A stretch of DNA of 55,015 bases from an uncultured Muribaculaceae bacterium. GTDB taxonomy: Bacteria > Bacteroidota > Bacteroidia > Bacteroidales > Muribaculaceae. How positions within the stretch are numbered: the stretch's first letter is position 1; each line of letters begins with the position of its first letter. This document shows, piece after piece, positions 32,988 to 42,493 of the stretch. The position numbers and the translations under genes were made by a program. Location: NCBI GenBank assembly GCA_910585285.1, contig CAJUDL010000025.1:1-55015 (forward strand), given 5' to 3'. The notes beneath the pieces were generated by a model. The model was not told the DNA's origin, searched no databases, and saw nothing but the letters and a program-made list of their open reading frames with translations.

Positions 32988-35483
32988 TTAATTTACGACT
33001 AATACTTTTCCAGCCGTTGAAAAACTCTCACCATCCGGAGCACCGGATACCAGAACATAATACACCCCTCCGGGAACACGTTTGGAATTAAGGTTGGTCA
33101 CATCCCATCGAGCTTCGCCACCGGCTGCGAATCCTACTTCCTTGATCAAATTGCCTCCGGCATCCACAATCTTTACAAGGGCATTGTCAGCAACACCTTC
33201 AATCGTCACATAACCGAAATAATCAGGACGTACAGGATTGGGATATATCAAAGCCTTATTATCTGAATCACCGCCTGCTGAGGTTGACAGAAAAAGCTCA
33301 GCAAGACCCTTGTCAGTAGAAATCATCATGGAATTGTTTTCCGGATTATAGCAGATACTGTAAACCGTATTGTCTGGAAGTTCAGAATTATCGGTTGTAT
33401 ACGTGCGCAACACTTCGGTGCCATCACCGGATGTGACAACAATGCCACCTCCTCCGGTTCCAAACCATTTACGCCCTGAATTATCCGGAATGATACAGTT
33501 CACATTTACCCCATCAAGAAGGTAATCCGCCAGATTCGTACCGTCGTTTCTCGAAACCTTGATACGATTCACCCGTCCCCCTGTCTTCATTATCTCTGAC
33601 GGTCGGAAATTGAGGACTCCATTGTCGAGTCCCAGCCAGATAAGACCATTGGCAGTATCTTCATAAACTGACATTATATAAGCAAATTCAACTTTTAAAC
33701 CATCTTGATCTGTAAATTCCTTTATATCCACTCGCTCATCATCATTCTGGTTATCAAGTGTTCCCTTATGATCAATAAAGACAGGTGCTCCACCCCATGA
33801 ACCAGAATAATACATAAGAATATTACGATAAGACGGGCTATGCAAAGGAATAATCTTTTGTGAAGCAGAACCTACAAGATTCTTTATCCTCCATTTTGTC
33901 ATAGGCTTGAATGAGGATGCATTATTAGAAGCCAATCGATTATCTTTTGCCCAATACCAAAACTCCACGTCATCCCCGGTCGGAGTCTGCTCCTTCTCTC
34001 TGGCTTCTTTATTGACATCATAATCAAACCATGCAACCCACATGGTTCCATTGTTATCAAAAAGAGGGGACGAAAAAGAACATGACAGTGCATATGATTG
34101 ATCTTTGACAACCGGGATAAAGCCTGCCAAACCGTTTGCACTATCACCAACCCTGCCTAATCGCAAAGATTTCGATGGATCCTCAAGATCAAGCCGCATT
34201 ATACCATGAGTATAGCTACCGCTATAAATATGATTTGTATTTGCCGGATCTACAGCAATTCCATTTGGATTCCATTGCTCAAAGGCGGCATTTGGAGCTC
34301 GATAAGCAGCCGACATTGGTGTCCATGTCAAACCTTTGAGAGAGGCAATCAAATCAGTGGTATATTCCCATTGAGTGGTAAAATTATGGTTGATTCCATG
34401 ATTCCTGACAAGCATACCATAAACAGGATGATACACCATATTGTCACTCTTGAAAGCATTAGCTGCATTAGGACATAGTTTTTCCATCTCAACAATCCAT
34501 CCCCTATCTGCACTGAAAGTCTTTCTCACCAGTCCATATCGATCTTTATTAATCCAGAAGGAGTTTCCACTCCATCCTCCGATTATATCGTTATAATCTT
34601 CTTCCGCTTTGCCAAAATGCAGGGTACTCAAATCCTCCTTTATCTTGAATATATCAAAATACCCGGTTAGCAACACTCCTTCCCAACATGGTTCAAGACT
34701 CTTTATAAAAGTATTATAAATCCATTGGGTTGACAGACTACCTGTAGAATCCGTCTGAACACAATAAACCAGACCATCCCATCCTGAGTTCATCCATACC
34801 AACATTTTATCTTTGGCAAGACGAGCAGAACGTTTTATATTTGAGAATTCACCTAATGGTTGGTATTCATCAAATGTCATTGCCGATCTATCGGCATAAC
34901 GCAAACCTTCCGAATTTCCAAGAACCACATGGTCATCTATTCTGAAGGCACTCACAAGAGGAACTCCAAAATTATAAGTTCGCACAATCTCCCCTGCCGC
35001 ATCATCAATCAATATGTAGCCAAATTCCGTGGCAAGATAAATTTCATTTGCATCCGCATAAAAAGAGATTCCGTTGACTTTCTTTTCGTATCCGGAATTA
35101 GCGAGTTTAAGACCTGGTATGTTTACAACCTTCCCATCATCATAGACCAGATCGATATTCCCATTATCGTAAACAATTAATAGATAATTCTTATCAAAAT
35201 TATATTCGGCACAATGAATGATGTTTTCCGACAATAGATTTTGACGGCATAGAAACTCAATTTCTTCTGCGTCTTTATCTGTACGGAACAGATGGAAATA
35301 TGTATTCGTATTGTCACCAGCATTCTCTATAAATGGCTGGCATCGACTAAGGAAATAAGTATATTCCGGAGTATCGATGATCCGCTCTATTTTCCCATCA
35401 AAAGTTGGATGCAAACGCCATTGCTCTGCAAAAACGAGCAACGGCATCATCGTCAATAATATATAGGATATTATTCGTTTCAA
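32988..35483 (-). CDS. porZ: PorZ-like T9SS component with beta-propeller
   Basis: An 831-residue exported protein (signal MKRIISYILLTMMPLLVFA). The first part (YLLIVYDNGNIDLVYDDGKV, NEIYLATEFGYILIDDAAGE) matches PorZ-type two-component-regulator-like propeller repeats; further blades follow to about residue 730 (GRKWFGTGGGGIVVTSGDG, NNSMMISTDKGLAELFLS). The C-terminal 85 residues form a T9SS-type domain (ALIYPNPVRPDYFGYVTIEG and GVYYVLVSG). In Porphyromonas gingivalis PorZ belongs to the surface attachment complex that modifies cargo. Assignment rests on visible similarity only. Neighbouring LRR cargo-like protein supports it. Confidence 0.75.
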   Translation of the reverse strand: MKRIISYILLTMMPLLVFAEQWRLHPTFDGKIERIIDTPEYTYFLSRCQPFIENAGDNTNTYFHLFRTDKDAEEIEFLCRQNLLSENIIHCAEYNFDKNYLLIVYDNGNIDLVYDDGKVVNIPGLKLANSGYEKKVNGISFYADANEIYLATEFGYILIDDAAGEIVRTYNFGVPLVSAFRIDDHVVLGNSEGLRYADRSAMTFDEYQPLGEFSNIKRSARLAKDKMLVWMNSGWDGLVYCVQTDSTGSLSTQWIYNTFIKSLEPCWEGVLLTGYFDIFKIKEDLSTLHFGKAEEDYNDIIGGWSGNSFWINKDRYGLVRKTFSADRGWIVEMEKLCPNAANAFKSDNMVYHPVYGMLVRNHGINHNFTTQWEYTTDLIASLKGLTWTPMSAAYRAPNAAFEQWNPNGIAVDPANTNHIYSGSYTHGIMRLDLEDPSKSLRLGRVGDSANGLAGFIPVVKDQSYALSCSFSSPLFDNNGTMWVAWFDYDVNKEAREKEQTPTGDDVEFWYWAKDNRLASNNASSFKPMTKWRIKNLVGSASQKIIPLHSPSYRNILMYYSGSWGGAPVFIDHKGTLDNQNDDERVDIKEFTDQDGLKVEFAYIMSVYEDTANGLIWLGLDNGVLNFRPSEIMKTGGRVNRIKVSRNDGTNLADYLLDGVNVNCIIPDNSGRKWFGTGGGGIVVTSGDGTEVLRTYTTDNSELPDNTVYSICYNPENNSMMISTDKGLAELFLSTSAGGDSDNKALIYPNPVRPDYFGYVTIEGVADNALVKIVDAGGNLIKEVGFAAGGEARWDVTNLNSKRVPGGVYYVLVSGAPDGESFSTAGKVLVVN

Positions 35484-35507
35484 ATCAGTCAGTAATAAAT
35501 TATTTAT

Positions 35508-35558
35508 TTAAGTTTCGCAAGCTTCAACTTAAAGTTTAAGAGTTTATAAGTTTACAAG
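35508..35558. repeat. AGTTTAA-type repeat overlapping the end of the NTP pyrophosphatase gene
   Basis: Units AAGTTTA, GAGTTTA and TAAGTTTAC (35532-35555) continue into the last codons and stop of rdgB (35544-35546). A CGCAAGCTT core (35516-35524) resembles the GCGAAGCTT core of the other elements. Confidence 0.55.
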
Positions 35559-36137
35559 ATATTCAGCAAGTTTGCGCATTGCACGTCCGCGATGCGATAT
35601 TGCATTTTTCTCTTCAGGGGTCATTTCTGCAAAACAGCGTCCGGTTTCCTCTGCAATAAAGATCGGATCATATCCGAAGCCTCCGTTGCCGTGAGCTTCC
35701 GTTGATATAGTTCCGTCTACCCTACCCTCGAATGTCTTTGTTTCCCCATTCAGAATCAAAGATATAACAGTTGCAAAATATGCCTTACGGTTCTGCTTAC
35801 CGGTCATTTCAAAAAGCATCTTGTTCACATTATCGGCAAATGTGCAATGTTCTCCGGCATAGCGGGCACTATAGACACCAGGTGCTCCATCAAGAGCTTC
35901 AACCATAAGACCTGTGTCATCGGCAAAGCAGTCATATCCATACTTTTCCTTCACCCATCTGGCTTTGATCAGGCTATTGCCTTCAAGCGTATCTGCGGTC
36001 TCGGGGATTTCGTCATGACATCCTATCTCCGCAAGAGATACAACCTCAAACTGACCCGCAAGGATAGCACGAGCCTCTTCAAGTTTATGCTGATTGTTGG
36101 TGGCAAACACCAGCTTCTTTAATTCTTTATTTTCCAT
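35544..36137 (-). CDS. rdgB: Non-canonical purine NTP pyrophosphatase (RdgB/HAM1)
   Basis: A 197-residue house-cleaning enzyme that hydrolyses dITP, dXTP and ITP to monophosphates. Motifs: LVFATNNQHKLEEARAIL at the start (substrate pocket), CFADDTGLMVEALDGAPGVY (catalytic Asp region), GYDPIFIAEETGRCFAEMTP and KNAISHRGRAMRKLAEYL at the end. Length and layout are typical. The final codons lie in a short-unit repeat. Confidence 0.94.
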   Translation of the reverse strand: MENKELKKLVFATNNQHKLEEARAILAGQFEVVSLAEIGCHDEIPETADTLEGNSLIKARWVKEKYGYDCFADDTGLMVEALDGAPGVYSARYAGEHCTFADNVNKMLFEMTGKQNRKAYFATVISLILNGETKTFEGRVDGTISTEAHGNGGFGYDPIFIAEETGRCFAEMTPEEKNAISHRGRAMRKLAEYLVNL

Positions 36138-36208
36138 ATCTATTTAATAACGAAACCATGCCCCCTCTTATTATCTCATTTCATCTTGCCAAATCTCCTT
36201 ATTTTTAT

Positions 36209-36216
36209 TAATTTTG
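36209..36216 (+). promoter_or_regulatory. -7 box of leuS
   Basis: TAATTTTG with CTTG at 36185-36188 (20 nt upstream). It overlaps an in-frame TTG at 36214, so the ATG at 36271 is the likely start. Confidence 0.6.
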
Positions 36217-36270
36217 CACTTTAAGTCTGACATCGAGTCATACTTACACAAAGAAAATATTAAACCGATT

Positions 36271-39033
36271 ATGGACTACAATCATAAAGAAATCGAGAGC
36301 CGATGGCAAAACTATTGGCGCGAAAACCAGACTTATAAAACAGTCGAAAACCCCGACAAGAAAAAATTCTATGTTCTTGACATGTTCCCTTATCCCTCCG
36401 GTGCGGGTCTCCATGTCGGGCATCCGTTGGGATATATCGCCAGTGATATCTATGCCCGCTATAAACGCCAGCAGGGATTCAATGTGCTCCATCCCATGGG
36501 TTATGACGCATATGGTCTGCCGGCAGAGCAATATGCCATCCAGACCGGGCAGCATCCCGAGAAAACGACAGTTGACAATATCGCCCGCTATCGTTCACAG
36601 CTCGACAAAATCGGTTTCTCTTTCGACTGGAGTCGTGAAATCCGCACATGCGATCCGGAGTATTATAAATGGACCCAATGGGCATTCATGCAGATGTTCA
36701 ATTCTTACTACGATCTTGATCTGCATAAGGCACAGCCCATCTCCAAACTTATAGCACATTTTGAAGCAAAAGGGAGCGAAGGCATTCACCCGGCAGCCAC
36801 AAAAGAGCTCTCTTTCACTGCCGACGAATGGAACGCATTGTCAGAAAAAGAACAGCGGGAACGCCTGATGAACTATCGAATAGCATATCAGGGAGAGACA
36901 ATGGTCAACTGGTGCCCCCAACTCGGCACTGTGCTTGCCAACGATGAGGTCAGCGAAGGATTGAGCGTACGCGGTGGCTTCCCGGTGGAACAGAAAATGA
37001 TGAATCAATGGTGTCTCCGTGTATCGGCTTATGCTCCCCGTCTATTAGACGACCTTGAGACTGTGGAATGGTCCGATTCATTGAAAGAGACTCAGCGCAA
37101 CTGGATAGGACGTTCGGAGGGTGCAGAAATGCGTTTTCCGGTAGCAGGGAAAGATATAGAACTTGAAATCTTTACCACCCGCGCCGACACAATTTTCGGA
37201 GTGACATTCATGGTGCTTGCCCCCGAATCCGCATATGTTCCGATGCTCACAACTCCCGACCAGAAAGAGGCTGTTGAGACTTATCTTAACGAGGTAAAAC
37301 ACAAAACAGAGCGTGAGCGTCAGATTGAAAAGAAAGTTTCAGGTGTATTCACCGGTTCATACGCTATCAATCCACTCACCGGCAAAGAGATTCCGGTTTG
37401 GGTCAGTGACTATGTACTCGCAGGTTACGGCACTGGGGCTATCATGGCAGTTCCGGCTCACGATTCTCGCGACTACGCTTTCGCACGTCATTTTTCGCTC
37501 CCAATCATTCCGCTTATCGAGGGCGCGGATGTGTCGGAACAGAGTTTTGACGCAAAAGAAGGCAAAATGATAAACTCCTGTGGTCCGAAACTCGACCTTA
37601 ATGGTCTTGACGTGAAAGATGCGATAGCCAAAACCAAGAAATTCATCGAGGCAGAAGGACTCGGGAAAGTAAAGGTTAACTACCGCCTGCGCGATGCCAT
37701 CTTTTCCCGTCAGCGTTATTGGGGAGAGCCATTCCCCGTCTATTACAAGGACGGAGTAGCATATCTTATGGATGAAGAGGCTTTGCCTCTGCAATTGCCT
37801 GCCGTATCAAGCTATCTGCCAACAGAAGATGGACAGCCACCATTAGGACGCGCCGAAAATTGGACCACGCCGGAGGGATATCCCATCGAAGTATGCACAA
37901 TGCCCGGTTTCGCTGGGTCTTCAGCATATTATCTCCGCTACATGGATCCGCATAACGACAACGCTCTCGTTAGCAAAGAAGCTGACGAATATTGGAGAAA
38001 TGTTGATCTCTATGTTGGGGGAGCCGAACATGCAACAGGGCATCTTATTTACTCTCGTTTCTGGAACAAATTCCTCTTTGACCTCGGACTTGTAGTAGAA
38101 CCTGAACCCTTCAAGAAACTGGTAAACCAGGGTATGATTCAAGGTCGCTCCAATTTCGTATACAGGATCAAAAATACAAATACTTTCGTAAGCCATGGTC
38201 TCCGTAAAGATTACGAGACCACACCCATCCGTGTGGATGTGAATATTGTATCAAACGATATCCTCGACACAGAGGCTTTCCGCAAATGGCGTCCGGAATA
38301 CGCAGATGCTGAGTTTATGCTTGAAGACGGCAAATATATTTGCGGCTACGCAGTGGAGAAAATGTCTAAATCGATGTTCAACGTTGTTAATCCTGACGAC
38401 ATCGTTGACCGTTATGGTGCTGACACGCTGCGTCTTTATGAAATGTTCCTTGGTCCGGTCGAGCAGTCGAAACCTTGGGATACCAACGGTATAGACGGAG
38501 TCAACCGCTTCCTCAAAAAACTTTGGGGTCTATTTGAAAAAGCAGATCTTACAGAAGCCAAAGAAATGACCAAAGAGGAAAAGAAGGCGGTTCATAAACT
38601 CATCAAGAAAATCACTGAAGACATAGAAAACTTCTCTTACAACACCTCGGTGGCAGCCTTCATGATCGCCGTAAACGAACTGACATCGTTGAAATCCACC
38701 AATAAAGAGGCAATAGATGTCATCACACGTCTCATTGCGCCGTTTGCTCCACACATTGCAGAAGAGTTCTGGCATCGTCTCGGACATAACGGCAGTGTCG
38801 TGGATTCCGAATGGCCCGTTTATGATGAGAAAGCACTTATAGAAGACACAATAAAATATCCGGTAAGCTTCAACGGCAAGACGCGCTTCATGGTTGAAGC
38901 TCCCGCAGGAGCATCAAAAGAGGAGGTTGAGAAACTGGCACTCTCCGACAGCAATGCCACCCGCTGGCTCGATGGCAAAACACCCCGCAAAGTCATCGTT
39001 GTCCCCGGCAAAATAGTCAATATTGTCCTCTAA
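36271..39033 (+). CDS. leuS: Leucine--tRNA ligase
   Basis: A 920-residue class I aminoacyl-tRNA synthetase that charges tRNA-Leu. HIGH-type motif in PYPSGAGLHVGHPLGYIASD and KMSKS in VEKMSKSMFNVVNPDD. The editing (CP1) domain lies between about residues 225 and 420 (FTTRADTIFGVTFMVLAPES and GTGAIMAVPAHDSRDY), and the anticodon-binding domain starts near 690. A Bacteroidetes-style insertion occurs near residue 160-200 (GSEGIHPAATKELSFTADEW). Start set at ATG 36271 because the -7 box occupies the earlier TTG. Confidence 0.97.
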   Translation: MDYNHKEIESRWQNYWRENQTYKTVENPDKKKFYVLDMFPYPSGAGLHVGHPLGYIASDIYARYKRQQGFNVLHPMGYDAYGLPAEQYAIQTGQHPEKTTVDNIARYRSQLDKIGFSFDWSREIRTCDPEYYKWTQWAFMQMFNSYYDLDLHKAQPISKLIAHFEAKGSEGIHPAATKELSFTADEWNALSEKEQRERLMNYRIAYQGETMVNWCPQLGTVLANDEVSEGLSVRGGFPVEQKMMNQWCLRVSAYAPRLLDDLETVEWSDSLKETQRNWIGRSEGAEMRFPVAGKDIELEIFTTRADTIFGVTFMVLAPESAYVPMLTTPDQKEAVETYLNEVKHKTERERQIEKKVSGVFTGSYAINPLTGKEIPVWVSDYVLAGYGTGAIMAVPAHDSRDYAFARHFSLPIIPLIEGADVSEQSFDAKEGKMINSCGPKLDLNGLDVKDAIAKTKKFIEAEGLGKVKVNYRLRDAIFSRQRYWGEPFPVYYKDGVAYLMDEEALPLQLPAVSSYLPTEDGQPPLGRAENWTTPEGYPIEVCTMPGFAGSSAYYLRYMDPHNDNALVSKEADEYWRNVDLYVGGAEHATGHLIYSRFWNKFLFDLGLVVEPEPFKKLVNQGMIQGRSNFVYRIKNTNTFVSHGLRKDYETTPIRVDVNIVSNDILDTEAFRKWRPEYADAEFMLEDGKYICGYAVEKMSKSMFNVVNPDDIVDRYGADTLRLYEMFLGPVEQSKPWDTNGIDGVNRFLKKLWGLFEKADLTEAKEMTKEEKKAVHKLIKKITEDIENFSYNTSVAAFMIAVNELTSLKSTNKEAIDVITRLIAPFAPHIAEEFWHRLGHNGSVVDSEWPVYDEKALIEDTIKYPVSFNGKTRFMVEAPAGASKEEVEKLALSDSNATRWLDGKTPRKVIVVPGKIVNIVL

Positions 39034-39134
39034 AGCACGGATCTTGACTCCCTCAAACCATTAAATTCAAAATCTTAAGAATCGTTATAAAAAAGCGGTT
39101 TGAATGGATTGAAAATAAAAGCTGTTTGAAAGAA

Positions 39135-40886
39135 ATGAAATATTTAAATATAATATTGTTTGCAGCGGCAGCTTTGGCTGCCGCTGCAGGTGCAATGGCA
39201 AAAGGTCATGTATCGGGTGCCAACAGCCCCAAACCACAATGGATAAACAATGCGGTTATTTATGAAGCAAACCTTCGCCAGGGCACTCCGACCCGCGACC
39301 TTAAAGGCATGCAACTCCAGCTTCCTCGTCTCAAGGATCTCGGTGTTGATATCGTATGGTTGATGCCCATTCATCCTATCAGCGAAAAGAACCGCAAAGG
39401 CACACTCGGATCTTATTATGCCGTAAAAGATTACAAAGCTGTCAATCCCGAATTCGGCACAATGGAAGATCTCAAGGAATTCGTGCGTACTGCACATACA
39501 CTTGGCATGAAAGTGATCCTTGACGAAGTGTGCAACCATACCGGCTGCGACAACGCGTGGGTTGCGGAACACCCTGAATATTATGCCCGCAATGAGAAAG
39601 GAGAGATGTTCGGACCGTTTGACTGGACCGATACATATAAACTCGACTATTCAAATCCTGCCACCCGCGCGGCAATGGCGGATGTACTTAAATTTTGGAT
39701 TAAAGAAGCCAACATTGATGGCTACCGATGCGATGTCGCAGGGGAAGTTCCTACGGATTTTTGGGAAGAAGTGCGACCGCAACTTCAGGCTATAAAACCA
39801 GTAGTCATGCTTGCAGAGGCTTCCAAACCTGAACTGCTCAAGAATGCTTTTGATATTGACTACGCATGGCCTATGAAAGATGTGTTCAATGCCATTGCCG
39901 CTTCAAAAGGAGTCAACAAGTATGCACAAGAGAAGAAACTTAATCTCCCATCAATGACAGCCCAGGATATCCCGGCACTCATACAGCGCCAGAAATCTGA
40001 ATACCCGCGAGCCAGCGTACATATGAACATGATCACGAACCACGACCTGAATTCATGGGAGGGAACAGAATTCGACCGCTTCGGACCGGCAGTAGGAGCT
40101 TTCGCCGTGTTAAGCTACACACTTCCCGGCATCCCGATGCTTTACACCGGACAGGAAACCGGTTTCAATCATCCGTTTGAATTCTTCGAACGTGATTCAG
40201 TCCAACCTGATTACATAGAAAATGAATTCACAGCATTCTATCGCATCCTTAATGCACTCAAACATCACAATACGTCTATCGGAACATATGAGCCTATTGA
40301 AAACACCAATTTCATATCCACATATGATCCTGATGTTTTAACATTTACACGCCAGAATGGCAAAGACAAAATTTTTGTCGCCGTTAATCTTTCCGATACC
40401 CCATCCCCTCTGCAATTCGGTCGCCGTGAACCATATCTTGTAGGACTCAGAGATATATTCTCCGGTGAGGAAGCGGCACTCCCCACCATGCTCCAGCCTT
40501 GGCAGTATATAGTATTATCCACACCCTATAACGGCATAACCCCGCCTCCGGCATTCGCATCCGAGACTACCACCTCATTATCCGGAAGCTACAAAGTTAG
40601 AGTCTCAACCCATGACACCAGTGCTCGTCTCCGCGAACTCGCACACAATAAAAGCGGACATTTACCTGTAAACAAGACATACGTAGAAACGGCAACAGCT
40701 ACTACTGCAGCATCTTCGGCTGCCTCAACAAACGATGTGGCAGCAAGTATTGGGACATCTACTTATTCTGAGACCACTTCCGGTTTCGGAGGATTCAATC
40801 TCGCCAAACCTGACACACTCAAGAAACCGGTAAAGAAAACCGGCAAAGCTTCTTCGGAGCCCAAATTCCGGCACGTCAACAAATAA
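39135..40886 (+). CDS. Secreted GH13 alpha-amylase-family enzyme
   Basis: A 583-residue enzyme with a signal peptide (MKYLNIILFAAAALAAAAGA), so periplasmic or surface-located. GH13 catalytic residues: Asp200 (nucleophile, DGYRCDVAGEVP), Glu228 (acid/base, VMLAEASKPE) and Asp304 (TNHDLNSWEG); the calcium/substrate loop LDEVCNHTGCDNAW is also present. It probably acts on alpha-glucans or maltodextrins. The last 80 residues are a Ser/Thr/Ala-rich linker and basic tail (KPVKKTGKASSEP) with no T9SS look. ATG at 39135 is preferred to the TTG at 39126. Confidence 0.92.
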   Translation: MKYLNIILFAAAALAAAAGAMAKGHVSGANSPKPQWINNAVIYEANLRQGTPTRDLKGMQLQLPRLKDLGVDIVWLMPIHPISEKNRKGTLGSYYAVKDYKAVNPEFGTMEDLKEFVRTAHTLGMKVILDEVCNHTGCDNAWVAEHPEYYARNEKGEMFGPFDWTDTYKLDYSNPATRAAMADVLKFWIKEANIDGYRCDVAGEVPTDFWEEVRPQLQAIKPVVMLAEASKPELLKNAFDIDYAWPMKDVFNAIAASKGVNKYAQEKKLNLPSMTAQDIPALIQRQKSEYPRASVHMNMITNHDLNSWEGTEFDRFGPAVGAFAVLSYTLPGIPMLYTGQETGFNHPFEFFERDSVQPDYIENEFTAFYRILNALKHHNTSIGTYEPIENTNFISTYDPDVLTFTRQNGKDKIFVAVNLSDTPSPLQFGRREPYLVGLRDIFSGEEAALPTMLQPWQYIVLSTPYNGITPPPAFASETTTSLSGSYKVRVSTHDTSARLRELAHNKSGHLPVNKTYVETATATTAASSAASTNDVAASIGTSTYSETTSGFGGFNLAKPDTLKKPVKKTGKASSEPKFRHVNK

Positions 40887-40933
40887 AAAAAGAGATATGA
40901 AATAAGCTATATAATAAGCTACTTATACTTACA

Positions 40934-41776
40934 TTATATTTTCCAGGAAATTATATATTCCGCTGGAGTCAATCTCTTCTTCATGCTATCATCGGTTGAT
41001 TTCCTATCAAATGGCAATCTTAATTTATAATAGCTAATCTCCAATAATTTATACAAATATCGACATCCTTCAAGGAAATAATTGGAATATACATTATTCT
41101 TCCTGTAGGCTTTCATATGATCCTTCAGTATTTGTCTATGACTTTGCAAACCGGAAGTGGAAACTCCACCGATACGCATAGTTACAAAATTCCTACGAAT
41201 ATATGTTGTCCTAATGTTATGAAGATATATAAACCTCAATAATAATTCAAAATCAGATGCTATTCTGAAATCAAGATCAAACTTGCCAAAATGATCATAG
41301 ATACTTTTTCTACAATAAAAAGATGGATGTGCAGGCATAAAGCCCATACACATTTTCCATCTGCGAAATCTTCGAGAAGAATAATACCTTACGCCACAAT
41401 TAACATTATTTCCTTTGATATAGTGCACATCTGCATAAACGGCATCAACATCACTGATATTCTCAACAACTAACTGCAAAATGTCGGGAGCACTAAAAAA
41501 ATCATCCGAATTCAAAATACCAACGACTTCCCCTGTAACCAAAGCCAACCCCTTATTCATGGCATCATATATACCATGATCCGGCTCACTAATATATTTC
41601 AGTCTTCCTGAATACTGCGGCTCGAGTTCCTTTACAATATCCATGGTATTATCTGTAGAGCCACCGTCTATTATTATATGTTCAAAATCAGGATATGACT
41701 GAGAGAGGACACTGTTCATGGTATCCCTTATGGTCTTTCCGCTATTATATGCAGTTGTGATGATAGATAGTTTCAT
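40934..41776 (-). CDS. Family 2 glycosyltransferase (WcaE-like)
   Basis: A 280-residue GT-A transferase. LSIITTAYNSGKTIRDTMNS, FEHIIIDGGSTDNTMDIVKE, ISEPDHGIYDAMNKGLALVT and GEVVGILNSDDFFSAP (DD metal motif) are typical of WcaE-like sugar transferases in exopolysaccharide loci. It overlaps the preceding gene by 4 nt and is the last gene of the polymerase/transferase block. The sugar cannot be told from sequence. Confidence 0.9.
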   Translation of the reverse strand: MKLSIITTAYNSGKTIRDTMNSVLSQSYPDFEHIIIDGGSTDNTMDIVKELEPQYSGRLKYISEPDHGIYDAMNKGLALVTGEVVGILNSDDFFSAPDILQLVVENISDVDAVYADVHYIKGNNVNCGVRYYSSRRFRRWKMCMGFMPAHPSFYCRKSIYDHFGKFDLDFRIASDFELLLRFIYLHNIRTTYIRRNFVTMRIGGVSTSGLQSHRQILKDHMKAYRKNNVYSNYFLEGCRYLYKLLEISYYKLRLPFDRKSTDDSMKKRLTPAEYIISWKI

Positions 41777-42480
41777 TTATGCAGGTAGAGTCGCTTGAAC
41801 AAATGCCATAGCAACAATATTCTATAGCTAATCTTTTTACTTAACGTAAAACTATTCTTGTATGTTGTGGAAGAAGTCGCAGAATGTCGTCTGAATTTTA
41901 TTCCTTTAAAAGGTATAAACGTCACTCCCTTGGTAAGCTGACATAAAGACCCAATCCAAATGTCCTGCCAAACAGGCAGATTATTGGGTATAGGCAATGC
42001 CAAATCAAGTATTTTCCTATGAAAAGCCATGGCACAACCAAGGTATCCGTTCTTGATCCAATTGTGCACAAAACCAGTCTTACAATTAAAGGATTTTAAA
42101 AAACTGTCCTCCAGTATATTCAAATCCGCATCAGTGATATAAGCATCATGAACCACACAGAAACTATTTTTCAAAGCTTCCATGCATGCATTTAGTTTCC
42201 CTGGCAGCCATATGTCGTCTTGGTCTGACAAGAAAACTATTTCCCCTTTCGCATGTTTCAAGGCATTCTCAAAATTTCCGTTTATCCCATGCTTTTTTAC
42301 ATTATGAACCAATGAAACCCTTCTGTCATTAAACGATTCTATGATTGCACACGTATTATCAACAGAACCGTCGTCTGATATTATCAATTCATCGTCATCC
42401 CTGATTTCAGACAAGATAGAACTGACTTGATCATGTATATATTTCTCTCCATTATAACTTGCCAGACAAACCGATACCAT
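41773..42480 (-). CDS. Family 2 glycosyltransferase (rhamnosyltransferase-like)
   Basis: A 235-residue GT2 enzyme: MVSVCLASYNGEKYIHDQVS, DDELIISDDGSVDNTCAIIE and GEIVFLSDQDDIWLPGKL carry the conserved nucleotide-sugar and DxDD motifs. The short length and the SDQDDIW motif are like the rhamnosyl-type GT2 group. Tightly coupled to its neighbours (4-nt overlap with the next gene, 13 nt after the previous one). Confidence 0.88.
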   Translation of the reverse strand: MVSVCLASYNGEKYIHDQVSSILSEIRDDDELIISDDGSVDNTCAIIESFNDRRVSLVHNVKKHGINGNFENALKHAKGEIVFLSDQDDIWLPGKLNACMEALKNSFCVVHDAYITDADLNILEDSFLKSFNCKTGFVHNWIKNGYLGCAMAFHRKILDLALPIPNNLPVWQDIWIGSLCQLTKGVTFIPFKGIKFRRHSATSSTTYKNSFTLSKKISYRILLLWHLFKRLYLHK

Positions 42481-42493
42481 ACTTTAAATCAAT

